Below are positions 11,745 through 23,114 of a stretch of 64,000 bases of DNA, one piece after another. The stretch is from Hippopus hippopus (lineage: Eukaryota; Mollusca; Bivalvia; Cardiida; Cardiidae). A model generated the notes under the pieces. It saw only the letters and a list, made by a program, of their open reading frames with translations. It searched no databases and was not told where the DNA came from. The position numbers and the translations under genes are program-made. The stretch is taken from assembly GCA_946811185.2 (NCBI GenBank), contig OX328097.1, positions 28,605,627 to 28,669,626 on the forward strand. Direction: 5' to 3'. Numbering within the stretch: position 1 is the first letter of the stretch; each line of letters opens with the position of its first letter.

Positions 11745-12830
11745 CTATCCATTACTCTGTCATCATTATTTTTGGAGTTATTGCCTTTTGTTATTTTACA
11801 TTGGATTTTTATCCAGAACATATCTCACAAAGTACAGGAGCTATTAACTTCAGACTTCATATGCAGACAGATAACATTGAGGAAAACTGCAGTGCACAAG
11901 AACCATAATTCTGTTCTCATTATATTTGGAGTTATTTCCCTTTGTTATTTTACATGTTGGAGTTTTGTCCAGAGCATATTCTTCCAAAGTATGAGAGCTA
12001 TCACCTTCAAACTTCATACGTTGATAGATAACATTCAGGAGAAGTGCAGTGCACAAGATCCATAACTCTGTCCTCATTTTTTGAGTTATTTCCCTTTTGT
12101 TATTTTACATAATTTTTTTGTTTGTCCGGAACATAATTTCCAAAGTATAAGAGCTATTAACTTCAATCTTCTTACGTGATAGATCACATTGAAGAGAAGG
12201 ACAGTACACAAGATACATAACTCTGTCTGCATTATTTTTGAAATTGTCTATGTCTTTGTGTTTAACAATGTGGATTTTAATCCGGAGCATAACTTCCCAA
12301 GTATGCAAGCCATTGGCTTGAAACTGCATATGCCTACAGATCACACTAAGAAGTGCAGTGCACAAGATCCATAACTCTGTCTTCATTATTTTTGGAGTTA
12401 TTACCTTCTGTTTGTTTACATGCTTGTGTGGAGTACTGGTAGGAGGAAATTTAGGAAAGCTTGGATAGGTGCACTGGCCGCCATGATTTACTGAAATAAT
12501 GTTGAAAATGGCATTAAACACTATACAATCATTTTTTACACATCGGATTTTGGTCCTGAGCATAACTTCCACAGTGTGAGAGCTGTTGGCTTCAAACTTC
12601 ATGTACAAATAAATCACACTATGGAGAAGTGCAGTGCACAAGATCAAAAACTCTGTCATCATTATTTTTGAAGTTATGATCCTTTGTTATTTTACATGTT
12701 GGATGTTTGTTTGAGCATAAATCCCAAAGTATAAAAGCTATTGATTTCAAACTTCATATGCAGATAGATCACATTTAGGATAGGTGCAACCCACAAGATC
12801 CATAACTGTGTTTTTTGTATTTTTTGAGTA
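11745..12830 (+). repeat. Tandem repeat, ~155-base unit
   Basis: Six or seven imperfect units are marked by ATTATTTTTGGAGTTATT near 11757, 11914, 12071, 12226, 12380, 12654 and 12810, each followed by TTTTACAT and later by AGTGCAGTGCACAAGA. The array is broken by a SINE tail at 12455-12533. Two units of the same family occur inverted at 28345-28705, so it is a dispersed family and not only a local expansion. Frames of 60-185 codons run through it, but they repeat the unit and are not genes. Confidence 0.8.
12455..12533 (+). repeat. SINE 3' tail fragment
   Basis: GGATAGGTGCACTGGCCGCC followed by CTGAAATAATGTTGAAAATG and GCATTAAACACTATACAATC matches the 3' 80 bases of the full SINE at 54490-54804. 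The head is absent, as in a 5'-truncated retroposed copy inserted in the tandem array. Confidence 0.7.
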
Positions 12831-13032
12831 TTTTCCCTTTGTTATTTTACATTTTTGAGTTTGAAAAAGGGCATTCAATCAGTGACAAGGCACTAGGTGG
12901 GGAGTATTCGTCTGCTTGCAACAGGTCTAGTTGCATTTCTTTCAACTGTAATGGACTACCAGTTAAAAGCTGCACAAAATACCATTCGAACAAACAGTTC
13001 CTTCTACAGAATCTTCCTAGTTCCAATTTTGA

Positions 13033-13238
13033 ATTACCTTTTACCAAACAATACCAAGTTTAAGTGACCTGGAGGAGGAAGTCTTAGATTTGTCCATATT
13101 GAAAGCGTTGCAGACAACAAAATAAATGTGTTTCAAATGATTGGATATGGCTATGAGGTAGAAAACATTTTGGAAATTTTTAAGGCGAAAATCCTTCTTA
13201 AGAGTTGCTAAAACTTGGGATTGTGTGGTATAGGGTTA
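13033..13238 (-). mobile_element. Family B MITE, rearranged
   Basis: The left 50 bases read as a plus-oriented family start (CCTTTTACCAAACAATACC) but then switch to the minus-oriented body (TTAGATTTGTCCATATTGAA) and end TGTGGTATAGGGTTAA. This chimera suggests one copy inserted into or recombined with another. Confidence 0.55.
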
Positions 13239-13574
13239 AAATTTTGCTATGTGCTAAAGAGTTAAGCCATTACTATGTATGTATAATTTCATGTTCAGGA
13301 CCTTAAGAACTTTAAAACCATTGTGGAAAAATGCAAAATGCATGTTTCAAGCAAATAATCCTTTTTTTTTCTTTTGAATTGTAATAGAATGCAGTTGAAA
13401 GCTGCTCAAAACACAATTCATACAAACAGTTTCTTTTATAGCATCTTTCTTGTTCCACTTGAACTGTATACCAGTCAAGTTTAAACATACATGTATTTAT
13501 TTTATATTGTTTGAGACACAAGTTCTTTCAACTTATACTTATCTCTTGATTCTGCTTCCTGGAAACTACACCAG

Positions 13575-13695
13575 TACTCGTGCTAATTGTGTGGGCCAAT
13601 GAGCAGTCACTAAGTTGACACAGCCTCACGGGTATCGAACTTGGGACCTTTTGGTAATGAGGTAGATGCTCTACCTCACAACCATGGACACCACT
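13575..13695 (-). repeat. tRNA-like SINE head, minus strand
   Basis: On the minus strand GGTTGTGAGGTAGAGCATC (A box region) is followed by AAGTTCGATACCC (B box) with tRNA-like spacing. No cloverleaf acceptor stem closes, so a tRNA-derived SINE head or tRNA pseudogene is likelier than a working gene. Confidence 0.5.
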
Positions 13696-13712
13696 GTTTA
13701 CCAGTAAATGTC

Positions 13713-14150
13713 TTAACCCTTTACCATACATTTCCATGTTAAACCCTTTCCACAGTCCTGAGTTTTAAGAACCCTGAAGAAGATAAGCTTTTGAAAACTT
13801 TGTGAGAAAAGGAAAAAATTCTTGTAACCAGTATTTTCACCTTTTTCAACAATGTTTTCTACAATTTTTCTGACAAATATCATCACTTGAGCCACATTTA
13901 ATTTGTCCTCTGCAAAACTAAGCTTCAGTTCAGACCAGTATGAACTTGTGCTGTTTGGTAAAGAGTTAAACAACACTAAGGACGAAGTCTTTTGAAAACA
14001 TTGTGAGGAATGCTGGTAAACAGCATTTTCACCCTTTCCGGTAAAGCTTTCTACCATTTCAAGGCCAAAGCCCATCAGTTTCAAGCCATGTTTTATCTTG
14101 TCCTCAGAAAATGCTTTCATATCCTAGATTTGAAAATTTTGTCATGTTGT
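13713..14150 (+). mobile_element. Two family B MITEs head to tail
   Basis: There are two successive starts (TTAACCC at 13713 and TTAAACCC at 13739), then a body with hairpin decay and an end GGTAAAGAGTTAA near 13969. From there a second, shortened copy continues (CTAAGGACGAAGTCTTTTG ... AAAATTTTGTCATG). The TTAA at 13966-13969 serves both copies. Confidence 0.75.
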
Positions 14151-14340
14151 AATGAATGATTGAATGAATGAACATACATTGTATTATTGCACATCAATAG
14201 CTAGTGTCATTTAGCCTACATAGCTTTGTGGTAAAGAGTTAGCTTTTGACCTGTTGACAAAGATCTAGACATGTCCATGTTGGAATTCCTAGACGAAGAA
14301 TTTAATGTAAATCAAATAGTTTGACTTCAGTCTTTAATAA

Positions 14341-14556
14341 CTGACATAATATTGGACTTGACCAAACTGAAAAGCATTTAAAGGAGACAAATTAGATGTA
14401 GTTATAAAGATGGCTTCTGCCTTTGATAGGGTAGAAAACATTGTGGAAAATGGAGAAAATGCTGGTTACTAGCATTTTCTCCATTTCCCACAATGTTTTC
14501 AAAAGCCTTTTCATTCAGGGTCATAAAAACTGAGGATTGTTTGGAAAAGGCTTTAA
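14341..14556 (-). mobile_element. Family B MITE
   Basis: The central hairpin is well kept (GAGAAAATGCTGGTTACTAG and its complement, flanked by AAACATTGTGG and CCACAATGTTTT). Termini are eroded (TTGGACTTGACC at the left, TTTGGAAAAGGC at the right). Confidence 0.75.
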
Positions 14557-14639
14557 GAACGTAGAAACATTGTTGTCATAGAAAAAAATAGCTATGCGTG
14601 TGGGTACTAATGCTTGGCTGAAGTTGCTTGATTTTCAGT

Positions 14640-14935
14640 GAAAATTCTAAGTCAACAATGGGGAAAACTGTGTCAAAAATTCTTCGATGGTTATCTGCAC
14701 TTGTTGTATGGGTCTAAATTTGATAGTTAACAATTTTTCTGAGTTTGAAGCAAATATCTTCATTATTAACAGAGATTATTATAAAATCTCAATTTTTTTT
14801 AATATTTTAAGTCAAAAAACAGAAAACTGTGTCAAATATTCTTTGATGTTGGCCTGCACCTATTGTATGGGTTCCCCTTTTGATAGTTAACAACTTGTCT
14901 GAGTTCGAAGTAAACAAGAGATATCATAAAATGTC
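14640..14935 (+). repeat. Two-unit tandem repeat, ~165 bases
   Basis: AAAACTGTGTCAAAAATTCT, then TTGTATGGGT and GATAGTTAACAA, recur about 165 bases later with moderate divergence. No function is evident. Confidence 0.6.
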
Positions 14936-15084
14936 AAAGGTTTTTGCAAGACAATGGCTCAGACGTTGATGCTAGGACTATGACAATGCTCTCACATTTT
15001 CTTCAAAAACAGCCAAGTTCGCCGAATAAATCTCAGACATCTTCATCCTAGAAATACAACCAAAATAAATGCAATGTCATGGTT

Positions 15085-15210
15085 GCTTTTGCCTACAGTG
15101 TTTCAGGAAAGCGGGTAGTGTAGATCTAAGATTAGGCTGCACGTCTCGTGCAGCCTGATCTTGATCTACACTGGCTGCAAAGGCAACTATAATCGTGAAA
15201 GGCTCTTTAA
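15085..15210 (+). mobile_element. Family A MITE, subfamily A'
   Basis: The core GTGTAGATCTAAGATTAGGC and its complement are present, with outer sequence TTTCAGGAAAGCGG and GGCAACTATAATCGTGAAAG. The same outer sequence, inverted, occurs at 50032-50251, so these two form a subfamily distinct from the AAAAGGTC type. Its right TTAA (15207) is also the left TTAA of the next B copy. Confidence 0.7.
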
Positions 15211-15416
15211 CCCTTTACCGCACAATGCTGACTTATAACGCCCCTAACATTGTGGGAAATGACGAAAATGCTGGTAACCAGCATTTTCTCCTTTTCCCAC
15301 AGTGTTTTCAACCCTGTCAAAGAATAATTGCACCATTTCAGCCACAACAAAATTGTCGTCTGCAAACACTTTCAATTTGGACAAGGCTGAAATTTTGTTG
15401 TCTGGTAAAGGGTTAA
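15207..15416 (+). mobile_element. Family B MITE, near-consensus
   Basis: Runs TTAACCCTTTACCGCACAAT to CTGGTAAAGGGTTAA with both TTAA sites intact and a perfect core (GAAAATGCTGGTAACCAGC). The segment just downstream (15417-15476) is a fragment of another, opposite copy. Confidence 0.85.
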
Positions 15417-15476
15417 AAACCAGCATTCTATCCATTTCTGATATTGGTTTCAAAAGACTGTCTTCCATAGGGTCAT

Positions 15477-15708
15477 TTAACCCTTTACTACACAATCCCA
15501 GGTTTTAACAAACCTGAAAAAATCCATTGAAAAAATTGTTAGAAAAGGAAAAAATGCTGGTCACCAGATTGTTTTCCAGCATTTTCCTAACAATCTTTTT
15601 GAATATGTGGTAGAAAAATCTAGTCATTTGAGCAACATATAATTTGTTTGCGAATGCCTTCAATTTGGACAAGTCTAAGATTTTTTATGGTTTGGTAAAA
15701 ATTCAGGT
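15477..15708 (+). mobile_element. Family B MITE, altered hairpin
   Basis: Starts TTAACCCTTTACTACACAAT. The hairpin differs from the usual one: AAAATGCTGGTCACCAGATTG precedes a second TTTCCAGCATTTTCCTAACA, so the loop is enlarged. It ends GGTTTGGTAAAAATTC without TTAA. Confidence 0.75.
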
Positions 15709-15881
15709 AAAGCCCATTGGCTCAGCCCACAGGTCATCATTTAAACCTGGTAGAGTTTAAGTCTTTTTTGAAGACCGACATAGTTCACTCTTGCCTCTTG
15801 CAACGCTTTGTTTAAACACAGCTTATGTATGTAAGCAGCTAGTAGTATGAAAAGAGTGTTACACTTAATAGTAGTAATATC

Positions 15882-15945
15882 AACCCATGGATAGGTGGAC
15901 TGGCCATCATGATATGTCTGAAATAATGTTGAAAACACCAAAGAT
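15882..15945 (+). repeat. SINE 3' tail fragment
   Basis: CATGGATAGGTGGACTGGCC then CTGAAATAATGTTGAAAAC match the 3' part of the SINE at 54490-54804. The tail is cut short before CGGCGTTAAAC. Confidence 0.6.
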
Positions 15946-16078
15946 ACCTTTCATTCAAAATAAGTTCTCTTTGAAAGGACAAATATCCATGCAATGGCTG
16001 CTCTTCACTCAGTATAATTATTCTTTTAAACTTTAAGCAAAGATTCAAATAATCACCGCTCAATTCACAAGAAATGTT

Positions 16079-16668
16079 TTAACTCTTTACCAAACAAGAC
16101 GTTTTTAAATATTTACCAAACAAGGCCAAATTTTAAGGACTTGGGGTAGAAGGATTTTGAAATCATTGTGGGAAAAGAAGAAATTGCTACTAACCAGGGC
16201 CTGGTTTCATGAAAAAACTTAAATCTTTTATTTTGCTCAAGTCTGCTGATGGACCCCATTTGTGACTTAAGTTGAGTTTGTTACTTGAAACCTATTTTTT
16301 CTTATATTAACACACTAAAGAAACATTCTCAAATCCTAACTTGACACAAAATCTTTTAAAATGACTTAAGTCCATTATATAGCTGAGCTTAGTCTGAAAC
16401 GTTCAGTCAACTTAGGATTTGAAAATGTTTCTAAAGTCTGATAATGTTAATGAAATGCGTCTGAAATAACGAAGTCAATTTAAGTTGGAAAATGGGTCTG
16501 TTTGCCGACTTGAGTAAAATAAGAGACTTAAGTTTTTTCATGAACTGGGCCCAGCATTTTCTATTTTTTCCCCCATTTCAAAGACAGAAATCATAATTTC
16601 AGAGACATTGAAAATCATGCTTTAGCTTTTGACAAATCTAAACTTTTTTGGTGTAGTAAAGAGTGATG
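16079..16668 (+). mobile_element. Family B MITE split by an insertion
   Basis: The left half (TTAACTCTTTACCAAACAAG to TACTAACCAG) and right half (CAGCATTTTCTATTTTTTCC to GTAGTAAAGAGTG) together make one family B element. They are separated by a 354-base foldback element at 16198-16551 that landed exactly in the hairpin loop. Confidence 0.85.
16198..16551. mobile_element. Nested foldback MITE with 3-bp duplication
   Basis: Long terminal inverted repeats of about 50 bases, GGCCTGGTTTCATGAAAAAA at the left and the complement ending CATGAACTGGGCC at the right, continue inward as ACTTAAATCTCTTATTTT-like sequence. CAG occurs at 16195-16197 and again at 16552-16554, and removing the insert restores the host family B loop ACCAGCATTTT. 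A 3-bp target duplication is typical of PIF/Harbinger, but that group usually prefers TWA, so the superfamily stays open. Confidence 0.85.
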
Positions 16669-16671
16669 ACG

Positions 16672-17669
16672 GAGTGACAATAAGAGAGAAGACTTTGTAA
16701 ATGTCGTTGTAAAAGGAAGAAGTCTTGGAAATCAATATTTTTACAAACCCTTTCAAAGAGAAATCCCATGGTTCTATATGGAGAAGGCTAGATATTTGTC
16801 AAGAGATGTCAACACTATGGAGAGAACAATCACTGTAAAATCAGAAAGAAGTGCAGGAAAATGAAGCACTGTTTTATTTCACAACATTTTATCATACTAT
16901 ACAACATTTTCATCTATAAAATGGAGGTTACTCTATAACCATACAGGCTAATTTCAAATACATCATTAACTAGTATACCCTTGCGCTGTACACATGTTCC
17001 CCCCTATAGCAACTCAAAGGCCGCTAATAAGTAAAATCTACCAGTAAGTGAAATGTATTACTTTAGGTGTATTGTGGAAAAAAATCATTTATTTATAGAA
17101 AAATATGGCTCAATACTGAAGAACAGAACTTAACACAAAAGACCTATTATTATAAGGTAACCCCACTCAGAATCTAGTTCAGAATGAACTTGTTAATGCC
17201 ATTCCTGTAACATCAGATCAGTTCATCTAGACTCACACAATCCACTTAAAGAATCACAAAAAGAGTGATTACATAATAGCTGTTTTAAAAACGCTGCTTT
17301 TCCTTATTTTTTTCAGAGATCTAAAGAATGTATGGTAATATGTGGAACGATGTACTGTTTACATTAGTGCGATATACAGCATCCACTGGTATAGGTTTAG
17401 TTTTTAAAAACAGAAAGAACATCTCAGCTTTACCATAGCTTTGCCATGGTCTTTGTATGTGGTTCTAGGACAATCCTTGACCTAAAAATAAAACAAAAAA
17501 CAGGGGTAAGGCACAACAACCACATCACCAAGTAGGACAAAGTAATCAATTGATTCAGGTAGGTTATTGCTCTCACAGAATTACAAATTTTGAACATTAT
17601 GTGAATAATTATATTCAATAATGTAAAATTTATTTAAATCCTTTCCTTGTAAGCTGACATAATATTGAG
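16672..17669. other. Mostly unique DNA
   Basis: No recognised repeat after a decayed B-like stretch (to about 16790). On the minus strand there is a possible terminal exon: acceptor TTTTATTTTTAG, then open codons from 17481 to a TAA at 17404 (VKDCPRTTYKDHGKAMVKL), with a TTTATT (AATAAA on the minus strand) near 17090. I do not recognise the peptide and rate it low. Confidence 0.3.
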
Positions 17670-18283
17670 TGTGGCCAATATTTGAGGAAATATATGTCGG
17701 GCATGTTTATGGACATTTTCTGCAATTGCTCATTTTGGTGTCAGCTTTGTAATGATAATTTTTACTGTCATATTTTGGGACCACGATCAGATGTTTTCAA
17801 ACATGCCCTAGCCCACCAGTCTTTTATAAAATTATTAACCCACTACCATACAGTTATGACTTGTTTGAGCTCTGAAGAAAACTCCGAGAAAAAGAGCATT
17901 ACAAGAAATGGCTCCTTTTCTAGGCAAGTTTTCCTCTTCTTTTTCAAAAGGGACAACTTTCTGCAAATATTTCTGCACTGTAACAGTTTTCTTAACAGAT
18001 AAAAAAAGAGTCTGTATGGTAATAAGTAGAACCCATGACCCAAATTAAAATGCTGACACAATATTTAATATATTTTTTACACACTCCAGACATCAGACTA
18101 GACTGTCCACCTAGCACGGTGTGGCCAATATAGAAAGGAGCAGTTTCTCTAGGCATGTCCTTGGCCATTTTCTTAACTGCTCAATACAATATGGGTGTCA
18201 GCATGTAAATGGCCATCTAGCTGTCACTTTGGAGTCACGATTACAATGTTTTCTGACGTGCCTTGGCCTAACAGTCTTATGTG
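17670..18283 (+). repeat. Pair of diverged ~160-base repeats
   Basis: 17670-17825 and 18118-18283 share GTGGCCAATAT, GCATGT...GGACATTTTCT / GGCCATTTTCTTA, GGTGTCAGC, and end in GATGTTTTCAAACATGCCC / AATGTTTTCTGACGTGCC and CAGTCTTATGT. Between them, 17836-18010 starts TTAACCCACTACCATACAG and ends CTGTATGGTAATAA, which may be another TTAA-flanked MITE. Confidence 0.6.
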
Positions 18284-18943
18284 AAAGACAAGGGCGCATT
18301 TTCTTTTTTGAAATAATAATTTGTTTGGGGTGAGGTTTTGAATCAGACTGGCCCCTGAGATCTTATACCCATATAACATCTCTGGACCTGTGTTGCAAAC
18401 ACACTCCATGGCAGTACCATCTTAACCTGCAAATAGTTTGCAACAGAAAAGGCATAAGGCCTTATATCCTCTCTGTACATTGGCCATATCAGGTACATTT
18501 TTGCAGGCCGGTACCTAGGTTATCAATGTGGTGATAGCACTGCACACAAAACCTCTGCAGAAGTTTTAAGTGAGCATGAAAAAAATAGAATAAACAAAAA
18601 CAATTTTGAATTTAGAAAATTTATGCTAAGATTTGCGGGTACATGTATTTTTTATTTCATTGAATTTGACATAACAAAGCATGGAAAAACAACAATCCTG
18701 ATGCAATATATACAGAGGTGCAAGACATTCATACTGTAGGCTTGAATTATACAAAGTTTTAATAGCTTACAGGACATTAGAGCTGCTTTAAACTACCAAA
18801 AATTTGAACAAGAAAAATTCTATGAAGAAACTTGATTCTGCAAACCTCATCTGCCTATTGCAAATTCATGTAAATAAAAAGTTTAAGTGCAGAATATTTA
18901 CCTGATGGTATGATAAATCTTTTTTGGCCCAACACTTTACAAA
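18284..18943. other. No feature seen
   Basis: AT-rich unique sequence; no repeat, splice-flanked exon or RNA gene recognised. Confidence 0.4.
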
Positions 18944-19145
18944 AGTTTTATTGTTTACCATACAGCAAAATTTTAGACTAGTCTAAATTGAAAGCTTTTG
19001 CAGACAGCAAATGAAATGTGACTCAAATTATGTAATTTATTTTTGAAAGGGTAGGTGATATGGTAAAAGGAAAAGGGTTGGTGACAAGCATTTTCTCTTT
19101 TTCCCACAATGTTTTCTAAACAGGATTGCATAGTATAGGGTTTAA
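18944..19145 (-). mobile_element. Family B MITE
   Basis: Contains GACTAGTCTAAATTGAAAGC and GACAAGCATTTTCTC, and ends GCATAGTATAGGGTTTAA. The core has lost its symmetry (GGTTGGTGACAAGC). Confidence 0.7.
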
Positions 19146-19149
19146 GACA

Positions 19150-19975
19150 GTAATTCTTGAGACCTGAATGTAATGTAGGCTAGTTTTATAAGTTTATGTA
19201 ACAAACAGTTTAAAGATGGTATTACTTTTGACATGAAATTAATGTAGGCTTATTAAATAAGTTTACCTGAAATAATTTATGTAACAACTAGTTCAAAGAT
19301 GGTATTGCTTTTGACGGAATTTTATGTAGACTTATTCTAAAAGATTAGGTAAAGAAATTTATGTTACAAATAGTTTAAAGACTGTATTGATTTAGACCTG
19401 AATAAAATGTAGACTGTAAGTTAACCTGAAGAAATTAATGTAACAAACAGGTTGAAGATGGTATTGCTTGAGACCTGAATTTATTGTAGGCTTATTTTAA
19501 AAGATTACATTAAGAAATTTATGCGACATAGTTTAAAGATGGTATTGCTTGAGACCTGAATTTAATGTAGGCTTATTTTAGAAGTTTACATGAAAAAAAT
19601 TATGTAACAAATAGTTTAAAGATGGTTTTGAGCTAGACATGAATTAAATGTAGGCTAATTTTATAAGTTAAGATGATGGAGTTTATGCAACAAATGGGTT
19701 AAAGAAGGTACATACTGCTTGACACCTGAATTTAATGTAGGCTAATTTTAAAAGTTTACCTGAAGAAATTTACAAAACAAATAGCTTTAAAATAGTACTG
19801 CTTTCGACAAATACAAATAGTTTAAAAATGACACTGCTTCAATTGATCTGAATTTAATGTAGGCTAGTTTTATAAAATTACCTGAAGAAATTTACAAAAC
19901 AAATAGTTTTATGATGGTACTGCTTTCTTCCTGAATTTAATGAAGGCTAGTTTTATAAGTTTACCCTGAAAGAAC
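19150..19975 (+). repeat. Minisatellite, ~85-100-base unit
   Basis: About nine or ten imperfect units follow one another, each built from GACCTGAATTTAATGTAGGC, TTATTTTAAAAGTTTACCTG, AAGAAATTTATG and AACAAATAGTTTAAAGATGG. Unit length varies by small indels. Nothing suggests coding. Confidence 0.85.
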
Positions 19976-19982
19976 TTTCGAT

Positions 19983-20660
19983 ACACATTTGACAAAAGTG
20001 CTTACAAATAATTGAAAAAAAGGTATTGTCAATAACCTGATAGTTGAAACTTCCATTTGTGCTATATAGCCCCTGTCCCTTGCCACAATGTATATAATGG
20101 AAGTTCCTACTGTCAGTCTTCTGTTCTTCACCTGCCTATAGAAATTAAATGTTATTAGAATGTTTTATAAGTAAACATTAAACCTGATCCTTTGATTCAT
20201 AAGTAACATATTTACTTTTGAATGATGGGTTTTCCAGAAACTTGAATGTGTTGTAGGTAAGTTTTTATGTTGACCAAACTTGTCAACTTATGCTTTGATT
20301 CTATATGTATGTGACCCAACTGCTTACAAATAGTTGAAAAATAGGTATTGCCAGGAACCTGAAAGTTGAAACTTCCATTTGTGCTATATAACCCCTGTCC
20401 CTGGCCACAATGTATATAATGGAAGTTCCTACTGTCAGTCTACTGAACCTCACCTGCCTATAGGTCTTTGATGTCAGTAGGATATTTTTTAAGTAAACTT
20501 TTAACCTAATACTTTGGTTCATTTCTTACCTAGCAGGTGACATATTTATAATTGAAAGATTTTTTTTTTTTTGAGAAACCTGAATGCATTATAAGTAAAT
20601 GTAAGTTTTTATGTTGACCAAACTTGTCAACTTATGCTTCGATACATATATGACCCAGCA
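19983..20660 (+). repeat. Two ~335-base units with a foldback core
   Basis: 19983-20310 and 20311-20660 are imperfect direct copies. Each holds a foldback of about 90 bases whose arms read CTGATAGTTGAAACTTCCAT and, at the other end, the complement of CTGACAGTAGGAACTTCCAT. The loop contains CCCCTGTCCCTTGCCACAAT. A third foldback without that loop is at 21258-21322. Each unit also shows similarity to the preceding minisatellite (AATGTGTTGTAGGTAAGTTT). Confidence 0.8.
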
Positions 20661-20819
20661 GTACCCATATATGTAGTTTACCAATCAGTTTGCCACCAAC
20701 CTTAATTTAATGTAGGTAATTTAAAAAGTTGACTGAACTTGTCACAACACTATGATGTATTTGAGCTAACAGTTCTCATATGCATGTATGCATGCAGCTT
20801 TATGATGGTACTACCAAGA

Positions 20820-21143
20820 ATTTCATTATCTCCCACTAGATGGCATTCTACAAATACACATCTAATTTGGGCATTCTGGGTACAGAACCGGACTACTTTT
20901 CAAAACAACAACCATTACTTTGAATTTCAAAATGAAATAAACGTTTGCTCAATAAAATGCTACCTGGTGCGATTCATTCAGCTATGATCAGCTAGCATGT
21001 AACCTATGCACCGGCCATTTATTGAAACACCCCCTACATGCTTCAGTAATAGGCTAATAGCTTCGGTATAAGCCCCACTTTTCCCAGGTATACAGGGATG
21101 GGTGATGCGTCAAAGCAGACAGATCGAATCTTCGAAGAATATG
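20820..21143 (+). repeat. Dispersed repeat, inverted partner at 38.7 kb
   Basis: From ATTTCATTATCTCCCACTAG to GAATCTTCGAAGAATATGAC this matches the complement of 38737-39068 along its full length with scattered substitutions. No terminal inverted repeats or target duplication are obvious, and no tRNA-like head is seen. The class is unknown. Confidence 0.8.
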
Positions 21144-22299
21144 ACATGCACAGACAATGCCAAGAATTTTATAGAAGTTTCACAAGCTAAAGAAAATTTG
21201 ATATTTATTGTATATTTGACCTATTTGCAATTAGTTTTGAAAGCAGTTTGGCCAGCAAACTGATAGTTGAAACTTACACAATGTATATAATGGAAGTTTC
21301 TACTGTCAGTTTACAGAACCTCATCTGTTGAGTGAAATGTTGTGTAATTTGAATTTTTTATGGGTTGACTTGAAAAAATTACGGTAATGGTTGTTTTGAA
21401 AATAAAAGGCTCGAGATGGAAGTAATTCCCTATGTTGCCGTTAATGATTTATGAGATCTATAATGCAAAAAAAAATTTTATTTGTCATTTCAACATAACT
21501 AGATCCATACTTTGTACACCGTACACTTTGTGATAGGTATGAGTATCTTGTACCGATTGTTCCAACTACTGAACCATTACTGCCAAATGAAGCACATTGC
21601 AGGCTTGGAATTTTATGCATAAAATTGATGAATCAAAAAATACACTATAACCCAACTTAGCTGTATGAATAAAAGTTCCACAGAGCCAAAGCAATATGAA
21701 TTTAGAAAACAGCTAGAAATTGACTGACTACTTTGACCTACCTCTAGTCTGTCTTCATGCTGAAGTTTCCTAAAGCAAACTCATATCTTTCCCTAGAGAG
21801 ATTAAAAAGAAAAAAAAATACTGTACATTGAAAATGAAATTAAAAGCAAACTTCTAAAATGAAATACAAGGACCAATGAATGAATGAATGAATTTATCTA
21901 TTTAATAATCAATGGCATTTTGTAGAGCTTCAACATGTAAGTTAATTTTTGCCCATGAGTAAATAGAAGAAGTTATTACATTGGGATGAAATCCCCCATG
22001 TTTTTTGTGGAAACCAGTCAAAGGTATGGAGGTTTGTATTTCAGCGAGTTTTATTTTGTAACAGGATTTGTTAGACTATATATATGAGGAGGGAAAAGCT
22101 GAAAAATGACAGATGGAGGGACAGACATCCAGATATAGACTTCAAATGCCATCAAATGCCAAAATATCTCTGTACATTGGTACATACCTGAGTGAATTAG
22201 TTTTAGTTGTATCTAAATACATCCCTAAAGGTATTTCTTTACCAATTATAAAATTTCATTGCCTTTTGCCTTTTTTTTTCTTTTTTTTTGACAGTCAAG
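21144..22299. other. Mostly unique DNA
   Basis: Holds the loop-less foldback at 21258-21322 and a short (TGAA)n at 21877-21892. A 50-codon open stretch near 21505-21660 (for example VPIVPTTEPLLPNEAHC) follows GTGATAG, but I cannot tie it to a gene. Confidence 0.35.
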
Positions 22300-22775
22300 T
22301 TTTGAATGACAGTGGGAAGGCAGCAACTGCCTGTTTCAAGCAACTGTTCCCCCATCATGTTTTATGAAGTCTGGGTCCGTGTTCACCAACCATTCTCAAG
22401 AAGGTTGTCAATCTTAATCACCAAAATATTCAAAATTTGAAAGGAAAGCAAATTCTGATTGGCTAAACCAAAAGGTTTAGCCAGTCAGAAGTTGTGTTAC
22501 TTTCAAAATTTTGAAAATCTTGCAGAATAAGATAAAGAAAGTTTTGAAGAATGGTTGCTTCATATGGACCCAGATCTTGATCAATGGTACTCTGCAGATA
22601 AAGCAGTTCAAGTTCTCCCCAGGATTCTAAGGATCAGCAAACATTGTGGGAAAAGAGCAACTTCTTGTAACAAGAAACTGTTTCTCCCATCATGTCCTCT
22701 GAAGTCCGATCTTGATCAACGGTACTCTGCAGATAAAACAGATCAAGTTCTCCCCAGGATTCTAAGGACCTTTCA
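22300..22775 (+). repeat. Decayed repeat cluster
   Basis: CTGATCTTGATCAACGGTAC-type sequence followed by CTCTGCAGATAAA and GTTCTCCCCAGGATTCTAAG occurs twice (22567-22640, 22703-22770). A palindromic stretch like GTGGGAAAAGAGCAACT...AGAAACTGTTTCTCCCATC occurs twice (22311-22371, 22642-22701). The cluster is interrupted by the MITE at 22370-22571. Confidence 0.6.
22370..22571. mobile_element. Family D MITE
   Basis: Terminal inverted repeats CTGGGTCCGTGTTCACCAAC and the complement of TTGCTTCATATGGACCCAG bound 200 bases with an inner inverted repeat (CTGATTGGCTAAACC / GGTTTAGCCAGTCAG). It interrupts the repeat cluster, whose uninterrupted version is at 22685-22715. A related element is at 56358-56562. 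Confidence 0.7.
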
Positions 22776-23114
22776 AAAAAAACGTTTGAAACATTATGAG
22801 AAAATAGTGCTAACCAAAATTTTTCTACATTTCTCACAATGTTTTTTACCTTTTCAGAGAAAAACCCAATCATTTGATTCACATTTAACCCTTTACCACA
22901 CAATCCCAAGTTTTGACGATCCTGAGAAGAAGCCTTTTGAAAACAATGTGGGGGAAAAGGAGAGACTACTGGTTACCATCATTTTCTCCTTTTCCTTCAG
23001 TGTTTTCTCCCTTTTTCAAAGAAAAGATTCCCTATTTGTGCAATGGTTAGTTTGTCATCTGCAAACACTTTCAATTTGTACTAGTTCAAAATTTTGACGT
23101 TTGGTAAACAGCTA
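22776..23114 (+). mobile_element. Truncated plus full family B MITE
   Basis: 22776-22884 is a B copy missing its start and end; at CACATTTAACCC a complete second copy (22885-23114) begins at TTAA, so the second inserted into the tail of the first. The second ends GTTTGGTAAACAGCTAAC. Confidence 0.75.

Noticed and set aside
12105..12662. 185-codon minus-strand frame
   Set aside because: It crosses several tandem repeat units and a SINE tail, and the peptide repeats with the unit (TALLxSVIY.).
17404..17481. Terminal exon on the minus strand (VKDCPRTTYKDHGKAMVKL)
   Set aside because: Acceptor and distant AATAAA are plausible, but two frames are open for similar lengths, no upstream exon was seen and the peptide is not recognised.
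21505..21660. Exon encoding VPIVPTTEPLLPNEAHC
   Set aside because: A 50-codon open stretch could be chance; the acceptor GTGATAG lacks a pyrimidine tract and no partner exon fits.
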